Source of the DNA: an uncultured Streptococcus sp.
GTDB taxonomy: Bacteria > Bacillota > Bacilli > Lactobacillales > Streptococcaceae
DNA length: 64,000 nucleotides
Direction: 5' to 3'
Assembly (NCBI GenBank): GCA_945864085.1
Contig: CAMBAD010000001.1
Location: 1 to 64,000, forward strand
Position numbers and translations under genes: made by a program. This document shows, one piece after another, positions 54,177 to 64,000 of the stretch. The notes beneath the pieces are model-generated. The model was not told the DNA's origin. It did not search any database and saw only the letters and a list, made by a program, of their open reading frames with translations. The stretch's first letter is position 1, and each line of letters begins with the position of its first letter.

Positions 54177-55739
54177 ATGAAACAGAAACTCAGCATCTTC
54201 CTGCTGGCGCTTCTTGCTGTTTTTAGCACGGTGACAGGCGTCAAAGCAGATGAATACCTCCGAGTTGGAATGGAGGCTGCCTACGCTCCCTTCAACTGGA
54301 CCCAGGAAGACGACAGCAACGGAGCAGTTCCCATTGAGGGAACCAATCAGTTTGCCAACGGATACGATGTCCAAGTTGCCAAAAAAATTGCCGCGGCCTT
54401 GGACAAGGAACTCCTAGTGGTGAAAACCAAGTGGGAAGGTCTTGTCCCTGCCCTAACCTCTGGTAAAATCGATATGATTATCGCCGGAATGAGTCCGACA
54501 GAGGAACGAAAAAAGGAAATCGCCTTTTCAGACAGCTACTACACCAGCGAGCCTGTCATGGTCGTAGCTCGAGAAGGGCAATTTGCAAATGCCACAAGTA
54601 TCTCGGATTTTGCTGGTGCTAACATCACTGCCCAGCAGGGAGTTTGGCATGTGGATCTCCTGCCCCAGTTGGAAGGAGCAGTTATCCAAACACCGATGGG
54701 TGACTTTTCACAAATGCGCCAAGCCCTTGCTTCAGGCATTATTGACGCCTACATCTCCGAACGCCCAGAAGCACTGACCGCTGAAGCAGCCAACAAGGCC
54801 TTTAAAATGCTGACCCTCGACCCTGGATTTGAGGTTTCACCATCCGATGCTGAAATTGCTGTCGGCATGCGCAAGGATGACGAGCGAATTGAGCAAGTCA
54901 ACCAAGCCTTGGCAGCCTTTTCTGAAGAAGAACAAGTGGCTCTCATGGACCAAATGATTGAGAACCAGCCTGTAGAAGAAGCAACAGAGGAAGAACCTTC
55001 CTTCATTACTCAGGTATGGAATATTGTTGTCAATAACTGGCAGCAGCTCCTACGCGGGACTGGCATGACCTTGCTGATTTCTATTTTAGGAACTGTCATT
55101 GGGACAGGTATCGGTCTTCTAATCGGTGTCTTCCGTACTGCACCAACGGCCAGCAGCAAAGCTATGGCCATTGTCCAAAAAGTCCTAGGCTGGCTCATCA
55201 ACATTTACATTGAAGTCTTCCGTGGCACACCGATGATTGTACAATCTATGGTTATCTACTACGGGACTGCCCAAGCCTTTGGCCTCAACCTTGACCGCAC
55301 CTTGGCAGCGATTTTTATCGTCTCTATTAACACAGGTGCTTATATGAGCGAAATTGTCCGCGGTGGTATCTTCGCTGTTGATAAGGGACAATTTGAAGCC
55401 GCAACTGCTCTCGGTTTTACCCATAACCAGACCATGCGCAAGATTGTACTGCCACAGGTGATCCGCAATATCCTGCCAGCTACTGGTAATGAATTTGTCA
55501 TCAATATCAAGGACACATCTGTATTGAATGTCATTTCCGTTGTGGAACTCTACTTCTCTGGAAACACCGTCGCAACACAGACCTATCAATACTTCCAGAC
55601 CTTTACTGTCATTGCCATCATCTACTTTATCCTGACCTTCACTGTCACCCGTATCCTACGCGCGATTGAAAAAGGCTTCGATATGGATAACTACACAACA
55701 GGTGCCAACCAAATGCAAACGGAGGTGCTTCATGACTAA
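54177..55739 (+). CDS. Amino-acid ABC transporter, fused substrate-binding and permease protein (GlnP-like)
   Basis: 520 aa; SBP_bac_3 N-terminus plus permease [25 protein letters not shown]. Confidence 0.93.
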   Translation: MKQKLSIFLLALLAVFSTVTGVKADEYLRVGMEAAYAPFNWTQEDDSNGAVPIEGTNQFANGYDVQVAKKIAAALDKELLVVKTKWEGLVPALTSGKIDMIIAGMSPTEERKKEIAFSDSYYTSEPVMVVAREGQFANATSISDFAGANITAQQGVWHVDLLPQLEGAVIQTPMGDFSQMRQALASGIIDAYISERPEALTAEAANKAFKMLTLDPGFEVSPSDAEIAVGMRKDDERIEQVNQALAAFSEEEQVALMDQMIENQPVEEATEEEPSFITQVWNIVVNNWQQLLRGTGMTLLISILGTVIGTGIGLLIGVFRTAPTASSKAMAIVQKVLGWLINIYIEVFRGTPMIVQSMVIYYGTAQAFGLNLDRTLAAIFIVSINTGAYMSEIVRGGIFAVDKGQFEAATALGFTHNQTMRKIVLPQVIRNILPATGNEFVINIKDTSVLNVISVVELYFSGNTVATQTYQYFQTFTVIAIIYFILTFTVTRILRAIEKGFDMDNYTTGANQMQTEVLHD

Positions 55740-56475
55740 GAATATCGTCCTCGAAATCAAGAATTTAAAAAAATCTTTCGGACAAAACCAAGTCCTAAAG
55801 GACATCTCAGTTACCGTTGAAAAAGGAGAGGTCATTTCCATCATCGGCTCATCAGGCTCTGGAAAATCAACCTTCCTACGCTCTATCAACCTCTTAGAAA
55901 CTCCTACAGAGGGACAAATCCTTTACCACGGCCAAGATGTCTTAGCCAAAGGCTACAATCTCACTGCCTATCGCGAAAAGCTGGGCATGGTCTTCCAGTC
56001 CTTCAACCTCTTTAACAATCTCAATGTCTTGGAAAATGCGATTGTGGCACAAACTACCGTCCTCAAACGCGACCGAGCAGAAGCTGAGAAAATTGCCAAA
56101 GAAAACCTCAACCGCGTTGGTATGACGGAACAGTATTGGACTGCTAAGCCGAGCCAACTTTCCGGAGGACAAAAGCAACGGGTCGCCATTGCTCGCGCCC
56201 TATCTGTCAATCCAGAAGTCATCCTCTTTGATGAACCAACTTCTGCCCTAGATCCTGAAATGGTTGGCGAAGTGTTAAAAACAATGAAAGACTTGGCAAA
56301 ATCTGGCCTAACCATGCTCATTGTCACACATGAGATGGAATTTGCCCGCGATGTCTCTGACCGTGTTATCTTCATGGACAAAGGCCTTATCGCCGAAGAA
56401 GGAAGTCCTCAACAAATTTTCGAGGATCCCCAAGAAGAACGCACACGCACCTTCCTCCAACGTTTCCTCGGATAA
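55732..56475 (+). CDS. Amino-acid ABC transporter ATP-binding protein
   Basis: Start at [47 protein letters not shown]. Confidence 0.94.
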   Translation: MTKNIVLEIKNLKKSFGQNQVLKDISVTVEKGEVISIIGSSGSGKSTFLRSINLLETPTEGQILYHGQDVLAKGYNLTAYREKLGMVFQSFNLFNNLNVLENAIVAQTTVLKRDRAEAEKIAKENLNRVGMTEQYWTAKPSQLSGGQKQRVAIARALSVNPEVILFDEPTSALDPEMVGEVLKTMKDLAKSGLTMLIVTHEMEFARDVSDRVIFMDKGLIAEEGSPQQIFEDPQEERTRTFLQRFLG

Positions 56476-56603
56476 TTCCCTGCTCAATGCAAATCCTTCC
56501 TAGGCAGCAAGCTGTCAGACCCTACTGAAGTTTGATACCGCCCATACAGCAACTATTGATTGTCCTTCTCTCCCTACCAATAAAGAGAATGTCACACAAA
56601 TAT

Positions 56604-56651
56604 AATAAGCCTAGCAATCTGTTCCAAAGACCTGACTGCTGGGCTTTTTTT
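56604..56651 (+). terminator. Terminator downstream of amino-acid ABC operon
   Basis: AAGCCTAGCA...TGCTGGGCTTTTTTT. Confidence 0.7.
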
Positions 56652-56690
56652 ATACTGTAGCGCTAAGAAAAAGACCTTGTGGCAAAACAA

Positions 56691-56715
56691 AAAAGAGTTC
56701 ACAACGAACTCTTTT
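56691..56715. terminator. Terminator of the small HTH-like gene
   Basis: AAAAGAGTTC acaac GAACTCTTTT. Confidence 0.85.
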
Positions 56716-56739
56716 TGCTAATTCAACAAGAAGTTGCGA

Positions 56740-56949
56740 TTAGTTTTCAAATTTCTTATGATTTTTGTCGTAAAAATCAATCAAACCCAATGCAGTCGCA
56801 AATGAGATGTTATCGATTTTAGCGCGGCCTTGCGCAAGAGCAATAACTGACATTTCACGAGCATTTGTCTCTTTACTGATACGGTAACCAGTGATTTTCT
56901 TTTCACGGACCCAATTTACCACTGCGGCAACTTTTTCGTAACTGGTCAT
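56740..56949 (-). CDS. Small HTH-like hypothetical protein (69 aa)
   Basis: MTSYEKVAAVVNWVREKKITGYRISKETNAREMSVIALAQGRAKI; own promoter-like TTGACA upstream and own terminator. Confidence 0.7.
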   Translation of the reverse strand: MTSYEKVAAVVNWVREKKITGYRISKETNAREMSVIALAQGRAKIDNISFATALGLIDFYDKNHKKFEN

Positions 56950-57037
56950 GAGAAGCCCCTTTCTATTTTATTCGTGCAACTAAGTATAATATGGAATAGC
57001 ACATTTTGTCAAGTAAATTGTTCGGTTTTTGCTAAAT

Positions 57038-57940
57038 TTACTTAACTTTCAATGCTGACAATATTTGAGTACGGATATCCTCGACTCCCTCCGGGTTGCC
57101 CGGTAGGAAAATTGTATTATTACCTCCTTGCGCAAAATTATTTAAAGTGTCCAGATATTGGTTAGTCAGTAAGATAGACATAATCTGCTCTTCTGAGAGG
57201 CTGACATTGGATTCTTTCAGCTCGCGGATCGAATCTGCCAATCCATCCACAATGGCCTTCCGCTGTTGCGCAATACCGACCCCGTGCAGGCGGTCTTTCT
57301 CGGCTTCTGCTTCGGCCGCTGTTACAATCTTAATCTTGTCAGCTTCTGCCAATTCCTGGGCTGCTACCCGTTTCCGTTGGGCAGCGTTGATTTCGTTCAT
57401 TGATTGCTTGACCTCGGCATCTGGTTCTACCTTGGTAATCAAGGTTTTAACAATGACATAACCGTAGGTCGACATTTCTTCTGCCACCTGCTTTTGCACC
57501 TCAAGGGCAATTTCATCCTTTTTCTCAAACAATTCATCCAAGGTCAATTTGGGAACTGATGAACGCAGGGCGTCTTCGATATAGGATTTTATCTGAGCTT
57601 CTGGGTGCATGAGTTTGTAGTAGGCATCAGTGACATTTTGCTCATTTACCCGATACTGGGTGGCAACATTCATGGTAACAAAGACGTTATCCTGCGTTTT
57701 TGTTTCCACGATAATTTCGCTTTGGAGCATACGGAGTTGAATCCGCGCAGCGATGACATCAACTCCAAAAGGAATTTTAAAATTGATACCTGAAGCAGAT
57801 GTCTTCTGATAACGACCAAAGCGCTCGATAATAGCTACTGTCTGCTGCTTGACCACATAGAGGCCTGAGACAATCAAAATCAAAGCGATAAATACAAAGA
57901 ACAAGAAACCGCCGATAAAAATAAATGGACCAAGTACCAT
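57038..57940 (-). CDS. SPFH/stomatin-prohibitin domain protein
   Basis: 300 aa; VVKQQTVAIIERFGRYQKTSASGINFKIPF, AEAEAEKDRLHGVGIAQQRKAI. Confidence 0.93.
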   Translation of the reverse strand: MVLGPFIFIGGFLFFVFIALILIVSGLYVVKQQTVAIIERFGRYQKTSASGINFKIPFGVDVIAARIQLRMLQSEIIVETKTQDNVFVTMNVATQYRVNEQNVTDAYYKLMHPEAQIKSYIEDALRSSVPKLTLDELFEKKDEIALEVQKQVAEEMSTYGYVIVKTLITKVEPDAEVKQSMNEINAAQRKRVAAQELAEADKIKIVTAAEAEAEKDRLHGVGIAQQRKAIVDGLADSIRELKESNVSLSEEQIMSILLTNQYLDTLNNFAQGGNNTIFLPGNPEGVEDIRTQILSALKVK

Positions 57941-57949
57941 AATTTCCTC

Positions 57950-59200
57950 CTAAACGAGCATTTTATAAAGAGAATCATTCTCATGCAAATTGATATATTG
58001 CGGATCAAAGCCTTCTAAGCGGCTGATAAAATCAGCGTAGTCATGCTTATCACCAAGGGCAATCCCGATCAATACCGGACCAGTCCCCTTATTGGCACGT
58101 TTGATATACTCAAATCGAGTAATATCATCGTTTGGCCCCAAAATATGGTTTACAAACTCGCGTAAGGCACCCGGTCTTTGAGGGAAATTGACAACGAAAT
58201 AATGCTTGACCCCTTCATAAATAAGGGCACGTTCTTCCATTTCAGGCATGCGGTTAATATCATTATTGCCTCCTGAAATGATACAGCAGATGGTCTGCCC
58301 CTTGATTTGGTCTTTCAAGACTTCGAGGGCTGCTATGGCTGCTGCTCCAGCTGGTTCTGCAACGACTCCTAATTTAGAATATAGGTCCAAGATTGTCTCT
58401 GAAATCCAGCCTTCATCCACCCCGATCAGTTGATCAACATATTTTCGGGCAACTTCATAGGTGGATTTGCCGACTTTTTGGACCGCTATCCCATCTGCAA
58501 ACTTATCAATTTCAGGTAATTTCACAGGACGGCCTTTGTCAAAAGCAGCCTTCATAGAGCGGGCTCCGCTGGCCTCCACTCCAACGATTTTCACTTCTGG
58601 TGCCTGGTCTTTAAAATAAGCAGACACTCCTGCAATGAGACCGCCACCACCGACTGGAACCAACAACTGATCAAAACTGATGGATTGTTCCTGGGCCTCA
58701 TCTAAAATTTCATAGGCGACTGTTCCCTGGCCAGCTTGAACATTGGCGTCATCAAAGGGGTCAATAAATACTTTTCCTGTTTCCTGAGTGAAGGCTTGGG
58801 CAGCACTTGCGGATTCATCAAAGGTATCTCCAACCAAGCGTATCGTCACATAGTCACCGCCAAAAAATTTGACCTGACTAATCTTTTGTTGCGGTGTTGT
58901 GATGGGCATAAAGATGGTGGCAGGAATCTGCATTTCTTGACAGGTATAGGCTACACCTTGGGCATGGTTGCCCGCCGAGGCGCAGACTACTCCGCGTTCT
59001 TTTGCCTCTTCTGGTAGCTGGGAGATAGCATAATAAGCCCCCCGTATTTTAAAGGAACGCACCCGCTGTTCATTTTCCCTTTTTAGATAGATGTTCGCCC
59101 CATAACGCTCAGATAGATAGCGATTATAGTCTAGGGGGGTGCGAACAACAACATCTTTCAGAACAGAATATGCCTGCTCTACATTTCTTGCTGAAATCAT
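57950..59200 (-). CDS. ilvA: Threonine ammonia-lyase
   Basis: 416 aa; LKRENEQRVRSFKIRGAYYAI, SAGNHAQGVA, GGGGLIAG. Confidence 0.95.
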   Translation of the reverse strand: MISARNVEQAYSVLKDVVVRTPLDYNRYLSERYGANIYLKRENEQRVRSFKIRGAYYAISQLPEEAKERGVVCASAGNHAQGVAYTCQEMQIPATIFMPITTPQQKISQVKFFGGDYVTIRLVGDTFDESASAAQAFTQETGKVFIDPFDDANVQAGQGTVAYEILDEAQEQSISFDQLLVPVGGGGLIAGVSAYFKDQAPEVKIVGVEASGARSMKAAFDKGRPVKLPEIDKFADGIAVQKVGKSTYEVARKYVDQLIGVDEGWISETILDLYSKLGVVAEPAGAAAIAALEVLKDQIKGQTICCIISGGNNDINRMPEMEERALIYEGVKHYFVVNFPQRPGALREFVNHILGPNDDITRFEYIKRANKGTGPVLIGIALGDKHDYADFISRLEGFDPQYINLHENDSLYKMLV

Positions 59201-59374
59201 ATTGCACTTTTTTCTTTCTATTTATATCTATTGTATCAATTTTACAGCGATTAACATAGTATTTATACTTAAAATCCCTAATTTTCTTCTATTCTCTGCA
59301 GATGGCACAAAAGAGGACTGCCAGATTAAAGGCATTCTTGAACTCTCATCCACGTCATTCAAGCGATACCTGAT

Positions 59375-59481
59375 ATAGTCTTTTAGTTTACTTTTAGTAC
59401 TAGGCAACGAGCTGCAGGCAGTACTGGAGTACGGCAAAGCGAGTTAACGAAGTAATAAAAGAAAAACTAAACGACTATATA
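59375..59481 (+). mobile_element. ~107 bp MITE-like repeat, copy 2 (inverted relative to copy 1)
   Basis: TATAGTCTTTTAGTTTACTTTTAGTAC...GAAAAACTAAACGACTATAT; matches reverse complement of 27884-27990 with about one mismatch by eye. Confidence 0.85.
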
Positions 59482-59558
59482 GGGTCCAATAAGAGAGCCT
59501 AGACGTTATGCCCAGGCTCGAATCCTTCTTCTGTCTGTAAAACTGCAAGGTGGAAAAT

Positions 59559-60608
<1,050 letters not shown>

Positions 60609-60622
60609 CTATCAATGAGAGA

Positions 60623-61099
60623 CTAATCTCTGCTGAAACCAGTTGCCCCTGTCCGTGCGATATTTTTAATCCCGTAGGGTTGAATCACGCGTAGAAGGGC
60701 ATCAATTTTGTCTCCATCACCAGTCATTTGAATCGTGATGGAGTGCGGCGCAACATCAACGACGCTGGCACGGAAGGGTTGGATAATGGCTAAAATTTCC
60801 GCTCGCTTGGTTGGCGGGGCCACTATTTTAACCAGAAGCACCTCACGCTCAAGGTGGGGAATGTCTGTAATATCGCGAACGCGAACCACATCAATCAAGC
60901 GGTTGAGTTGCTTGATGATTTGCTCAACTTCATCCATCGTTGTCACATCGACAATGACGGTTACCCGTGAAATTCCTTCCAATTCAGTCGGGCCTACGGA
61001 GATAGACTCGATATTGATTTGGCGACGGGACATGACACCTGTAAAGCGGTTGAGGACGCCTGAAGAATTTCGTAATTTTGCTGTTAACATTCTACGCAT
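60623..61099 (-). CDS. ilvN: Acetolactate synthase small subunit
   Basis: 158 aa; ACT domain NSSGVLNRFTGVMSRRQINIESISVGPTE. Confidence 0.96.
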   Translation of the reverse strand: MRRMLTAKLRNSSGVLNRFTGVMSRRQINIESISVGPTELEGISRVTVIVDVTTMDEVEQIIKQLNRLIDVVRVRDITDIPHLEREVLLVKIVAPPTKRAEILAIIQPFRASVVDVAPHSITIQMTGDGDKIDALLRVIQPYGIKNIARTGATGFSRD

Positions 61100-62795
61100 T
61101 GAACTTCACCCCCAACATTTCTGCATTGCTCTTGCCAGCTGGCACCATTGGTTGAACGTGTTCTGCTTTTGAAATATGAACCTCAATCAGCATCGGTTTG
61201 TCCTCCAAGATGACCTTCATATCCTCTGCTAGGGTTGCTGGATTGTCAAAGCTATAATGGGCAATTCCATAGGCTTCTGCTAGAAGCTGGAAGTTTGGCT
61301 CCGCATCAAAGACTGACTGACTGCGGCGTTTTTCATAAAAGGATTCCTGCCATTGGCGTACCATTCCTAGGGAATGATTGTTAATCAAGACAACCTTGAT
61401 TGGTACTCCGTAACCATTCAGAATAGCCAATTCTTGGTTGGTCATCTGGAAACCGCCATCGCCAACAAAGACAATGACTTCCTTATCTGGATTCGCCAAT
61501 TTCGCCCCAATCGCTGCTGGAATACCAAAGCCCATGGTTCCCATACCGCCAGAGGTGACAAGCTGACGAGCATGTTTGTAGGGGTAAAATTGAGCTGTCC
61601 ACATCTGGTGCTGACCAACATCTGTCACAACGATGGCATCTCCATCTGTCAGTTTTCCAATCAATTCTATGGCTGCCTGAGGTTTGATAAAGTTTGGATC
61701 CTCTTCATACCAGAAGGGTGCACGGCGTTTATTTTCCAAAACCTGTGCTGTCCAATCCGCATAATGGGTGTCAACCTTGTCCAACTTCAGCAGGGCTTCC
61801 AAGCTGGCCTTGGCATCACCGACAACAGGAATAGCTGTCTTAACCACCTTTCCAATTTCTGCCGGATCAATGTCAACATGGGCAACAGTGGCATGCGGTG
61901 CATAGGTTGTTGGATTTCCTGTCAACCGATCGTCGAAACGGGCACCGATATTGATGATATAATCAGCCTGATCCATAGCCATGTTGGCTGCGTAAGAACC
62001 GTGCATACCGCCCATACCCAGCGCTAATTCATGCTCAATAGGCATGGCTCCCAACCCCAGAAGGGTCGATACAACAGGAAGGCGATACCGTTCTGCAAAG
62101 GCAATCAATTCTTGATTGGCATCTGCATAGTTTACTCCTCCTCCTGCTAAAAGGACAGGTTGTTTGGCCTGAGACAGCTGTTGGAGGATTTTCTTTACCT
62201 GAAGTCCATTTGGTTCAACTGTCGGCTGATAACTCGGCAGATGAACGGATGGGTCATAGTAGAAGTCAACTTGCTGCTCCTGAATATCCTTAGGAACATC
62301 GATAACTACGGGACCTGGTCGACCTGTTGTCGCAATATGGATTGCTTCCGTAATCACCCGAGGAATGTCGGCAGTGTCTCGAATCTGATAATTATATTTA
62401 GTAATCGGCATGGTCATGCCCAGAACATCCGCCTCTTGAAAGGCGTCCTTACCGATACCGCGTGTCGCCACCTGACCTGTAAAGACTAGGAGTGGCACAC
62501 TATCTCCCATCGCATCCGCAATCCCTGTGATGGCATTGGTGGCCCCAGGACCTGATGTAACCAAGGCGACACCAATCTTACCAGACGATTTTGCATATCC
62601 TTCTGCTTCATGGACAGCCCCTTGCTCATGACGAGCCAAAATATGATGAATCCCTTCAAATTGGTAAATAGCATCATATAACGGCAATACTGCCCCACCA
62701 GGATAGCCAAAAATAGTATCGATACCTAATTGATACAAGGTATCTAAAATGAGAAATGAACCTGAACGCGGTTGTTCTAGTGAAATTTCTTGCAC
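61092..62795 (-). CDS. ilvB: Acetolactate synthase large subunit
   Basis: 567 aa; FGYPGGAVLPLYDA, GPGATNAITGIADA, GDGGFQMTNQELA. Confidence 0.97.
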   Translation of the reverse strand: MQEISLEQPRSGSFLILDTLYQLGIDTIFGYPGGAVLPLYDAIYQFEGIHHILARHEQGAVHEAEGYAKSSGKIGVALVTSGPGATNAITGIADAMGDSVPLLVFTGQVATRGIGKDAFQEADVLGMTMPITKYNYQIRDTADIPRVITEAIHIATTGRPGPVVIDVPKDIQEQQVDFYYDPSVHLPSYQPTVEPNGLQVKKILQQLSQAKQPVLLAGGGVNYADANQELIAFAERYRLPVVSTLLGLGAMPIEHELALGMGGMHGSYAANMAMDQADYIINIGARFDDRLTGNPTTYAPHATVAHVDIDPAEIGKVVKTAIPVVGDAKASLEALLKLDKVDTHYADWTAQVLENKRRAPFWYEEDPNFIKPQAAIELIGKLTDGDAIVVTDVGQHQMWTAQFYPYKHARQLVTSGGMGTMGFGIPAAIGAKLANPDKEVIVFVGDGGFQMTNQELAILNGYGVPIKVVLINNHSLGMVRQWQESFYEKRRSQSVFDAEPNFQLLAEAYGIAHYSFDNPATLAEDMKVILEDKPMLIEVHISKAEHVQPMVPAGKSNAEMLGVKFNA

Positions 62796-62965
62796 GAACC
62801 TTCCCCCTCTCGTTTCTATCTTTTTACTATTGATTATAACATGATAGACTACTGTCTTTCAACTTGATTTCTTCTAAGCCTCTCTATTTCCAAACATTAC
62901 CCTGGATAGCCAGCAGAAAATCCGTTAAAAGCCTTTAAACCGACTAGCTCGCTAGTGTATCTTCT

Positions 62966-63010
62966 ATCATACCACATCACAAAATAAAGTCAATAAATTT
63001 TCTGAAAATT
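62966..63010 (-). promoter_or_regulatory. ilvBNC promoter with perfect CodY box
   Basis: AATTTTCTGAAAATT at 62996-63010; minus strand TTGACT (62993-62988), 16 nt, TATGAT (62971-62966). Confidence 0.85.
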
Positions 63011-63156
63011 CCTACTTTTCTCCTATTTCCTGCCTTTCCCCCGAACATTCCTTAACTCAAACTTAAGCAAAAATGAGGAAACTCCTTGTTTTAGCTTGGT
63101 TTTAGGAAACTTGCTTATAGTGTGTTTATCAAGAAAATTGAATGCGAGGTAATCCT

Positions 63157-64000
63157 ATGTACTATGTTGTCATACCAGCCTATCAACCAGATGAAAAACT
63201 AATCCAACTCTTGATTGTGATGAAAAACCGATTGAATTGTCAGATTATTGTCGTTGATGATGGGAGTACGGGGCCATCCAAGGACATTATCCAAGACGCA
63301 AAAGCCTATGCAACAGTCCTCCACCATGAACAAAACAAGGGGAAGGGCCAGGCTCTCCGAACAGCCTTTCGTTATATAGAAGAACTGAACAACAGTGCCG
63401 TTGTCGTGACCACTGATGCCGATGGGCAACATGCCGTTATTGACATTGACCGGGTTGCACGCGCAGCCATGAATTTGCCCAACCAGCTTATTCTCGGTGT
63501 CCGCCAATTTACTACGGACATTCCCTTCCGTAGCCGCTTTGGCAACAAGCTGACTCGTCTTCTTTTCAAAGTGCAAACAGGAGTGGCTGTCAGCGATACA
63601 CAGACAGGTCTCCGCGGCTTCCAGACTGACATGATTCCGTTTATGCTGAGTATCGAGGGTGATCGTTACGAATATGAGATGAACATGCTGACCATGGCCA
63701 GCAAGCGCTACAAGATTGCGGAGGTACCCATCCAGACCATCTATATCGATGACAATGCAAGTTCCCACTTTCGCCCCATCCAAGATGGCCTGATGATTTA
63801 CAAAAACCTCTTCAAATTTGCCCTGGCATCCTTCGGAGGCTTTCTGGTAGATTACGGTGTTTATGCCATCATGTTGGCCATACTCTCACCCGTCCCTACT
63901 GCTGTCCGCTTGATTCTGGCCAATACCATCGCACGGATTTCCAGTGCTATCTGTAACTTCTCCCTCAATAAAAAGTTGGTCTTCCGAAACCAGGATAGCC
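63157..64000 (+). CDS. Family 2 glycosyltransferase with C-terminal GtrA-like domain (truncated by window edge)
   Basis: MYYVVIPAYQPDEKLIQLL...IIVVDDGSTG...TTDADGQH...; C-terminal GGFLVDYGVYAIMLAIL...ARISSAICNFSLNKKLVFRN GtrA-like. Confidence 0.85.
   Translation, partial: MYYVVIPAYQPDEKLIQLLIVMKNRLNCQIIVVDDGSTGPSKDIIQDAKAYATVLHHEQNKGKGQALRTAFRYIEELNNSAVVVTTDADGQHAVIDIDRVARAAMNLPNQLILGVRQFTTDIPFRSRFGNKLTRLLFKVQTGVAVSDTQTGLRGFQTDMIPFMLSIEGDRYEYEMNMLTMASKRYKIAEVPIQTIYIDDNASSHFRPIQDGLMIYKNLFKFALASFGGFLVDYGVYAIMLAILSPVPTAVRLILANTIARISSAICNFSLNKKLVFRNQDS

Noticed and set aside
63199-63783. Minus-strand 194-aa ORF at the window end
   Set aside because: Antisense to a clear GT2 glycosyltransferase reading frame that runs off the window and is therefore missing from the ORF track.

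Overview
The window looks like ordinary core chromosome of a low-GC Gram-positive, most likely a Streptococcus (S. suis-like; inferred from gene content and order, not verified). On the minus strand it carries: the trp operon (trpEGDCFBA) behind a Trp T-box; a formate/nitrite-type channel with two NADPH-FMN reductase-like proteins; a PDH/acetoin-type dehydrogenase cluster (E1a-E1b-E2-E3); the rimP-nusA-ylxR-ylxQ-infB-rbfA translation cluster; ecsAB-ccrZ-trmB; tsaE-GNAT-LCP; a gls24-like/fakA pair; an oligopeptide permease ordered A-D-F-B-C; a suf operon with an acetyltransferase-like gene embedded in it; tagO/mecA; uppP; ilvA with an SPFH gene; and ilvBNC. Plus-strand genes include a TRIC-type channel, a TetR regulator, a HIT protein, a D,D-carboxypeptidase, an amino-acid ABC transporter and a truncated GT2/GtrA protein. 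I see no CRISPR, prophage, ICE, intact IS, rRNA or tRNA. The most unusual content is intergenic: palindrome-rich spacers between all PDH cluster genes, including two copies of a covarying nested-hairpin element; a three-copy repeat array beside sufB; a near-identical ~107 bp MITE-like element in two places; a degenerate BOX-like family abutting stop codons; and CodY-like boxes at ilvB and oppD. No convincing new protein-coding system was found.
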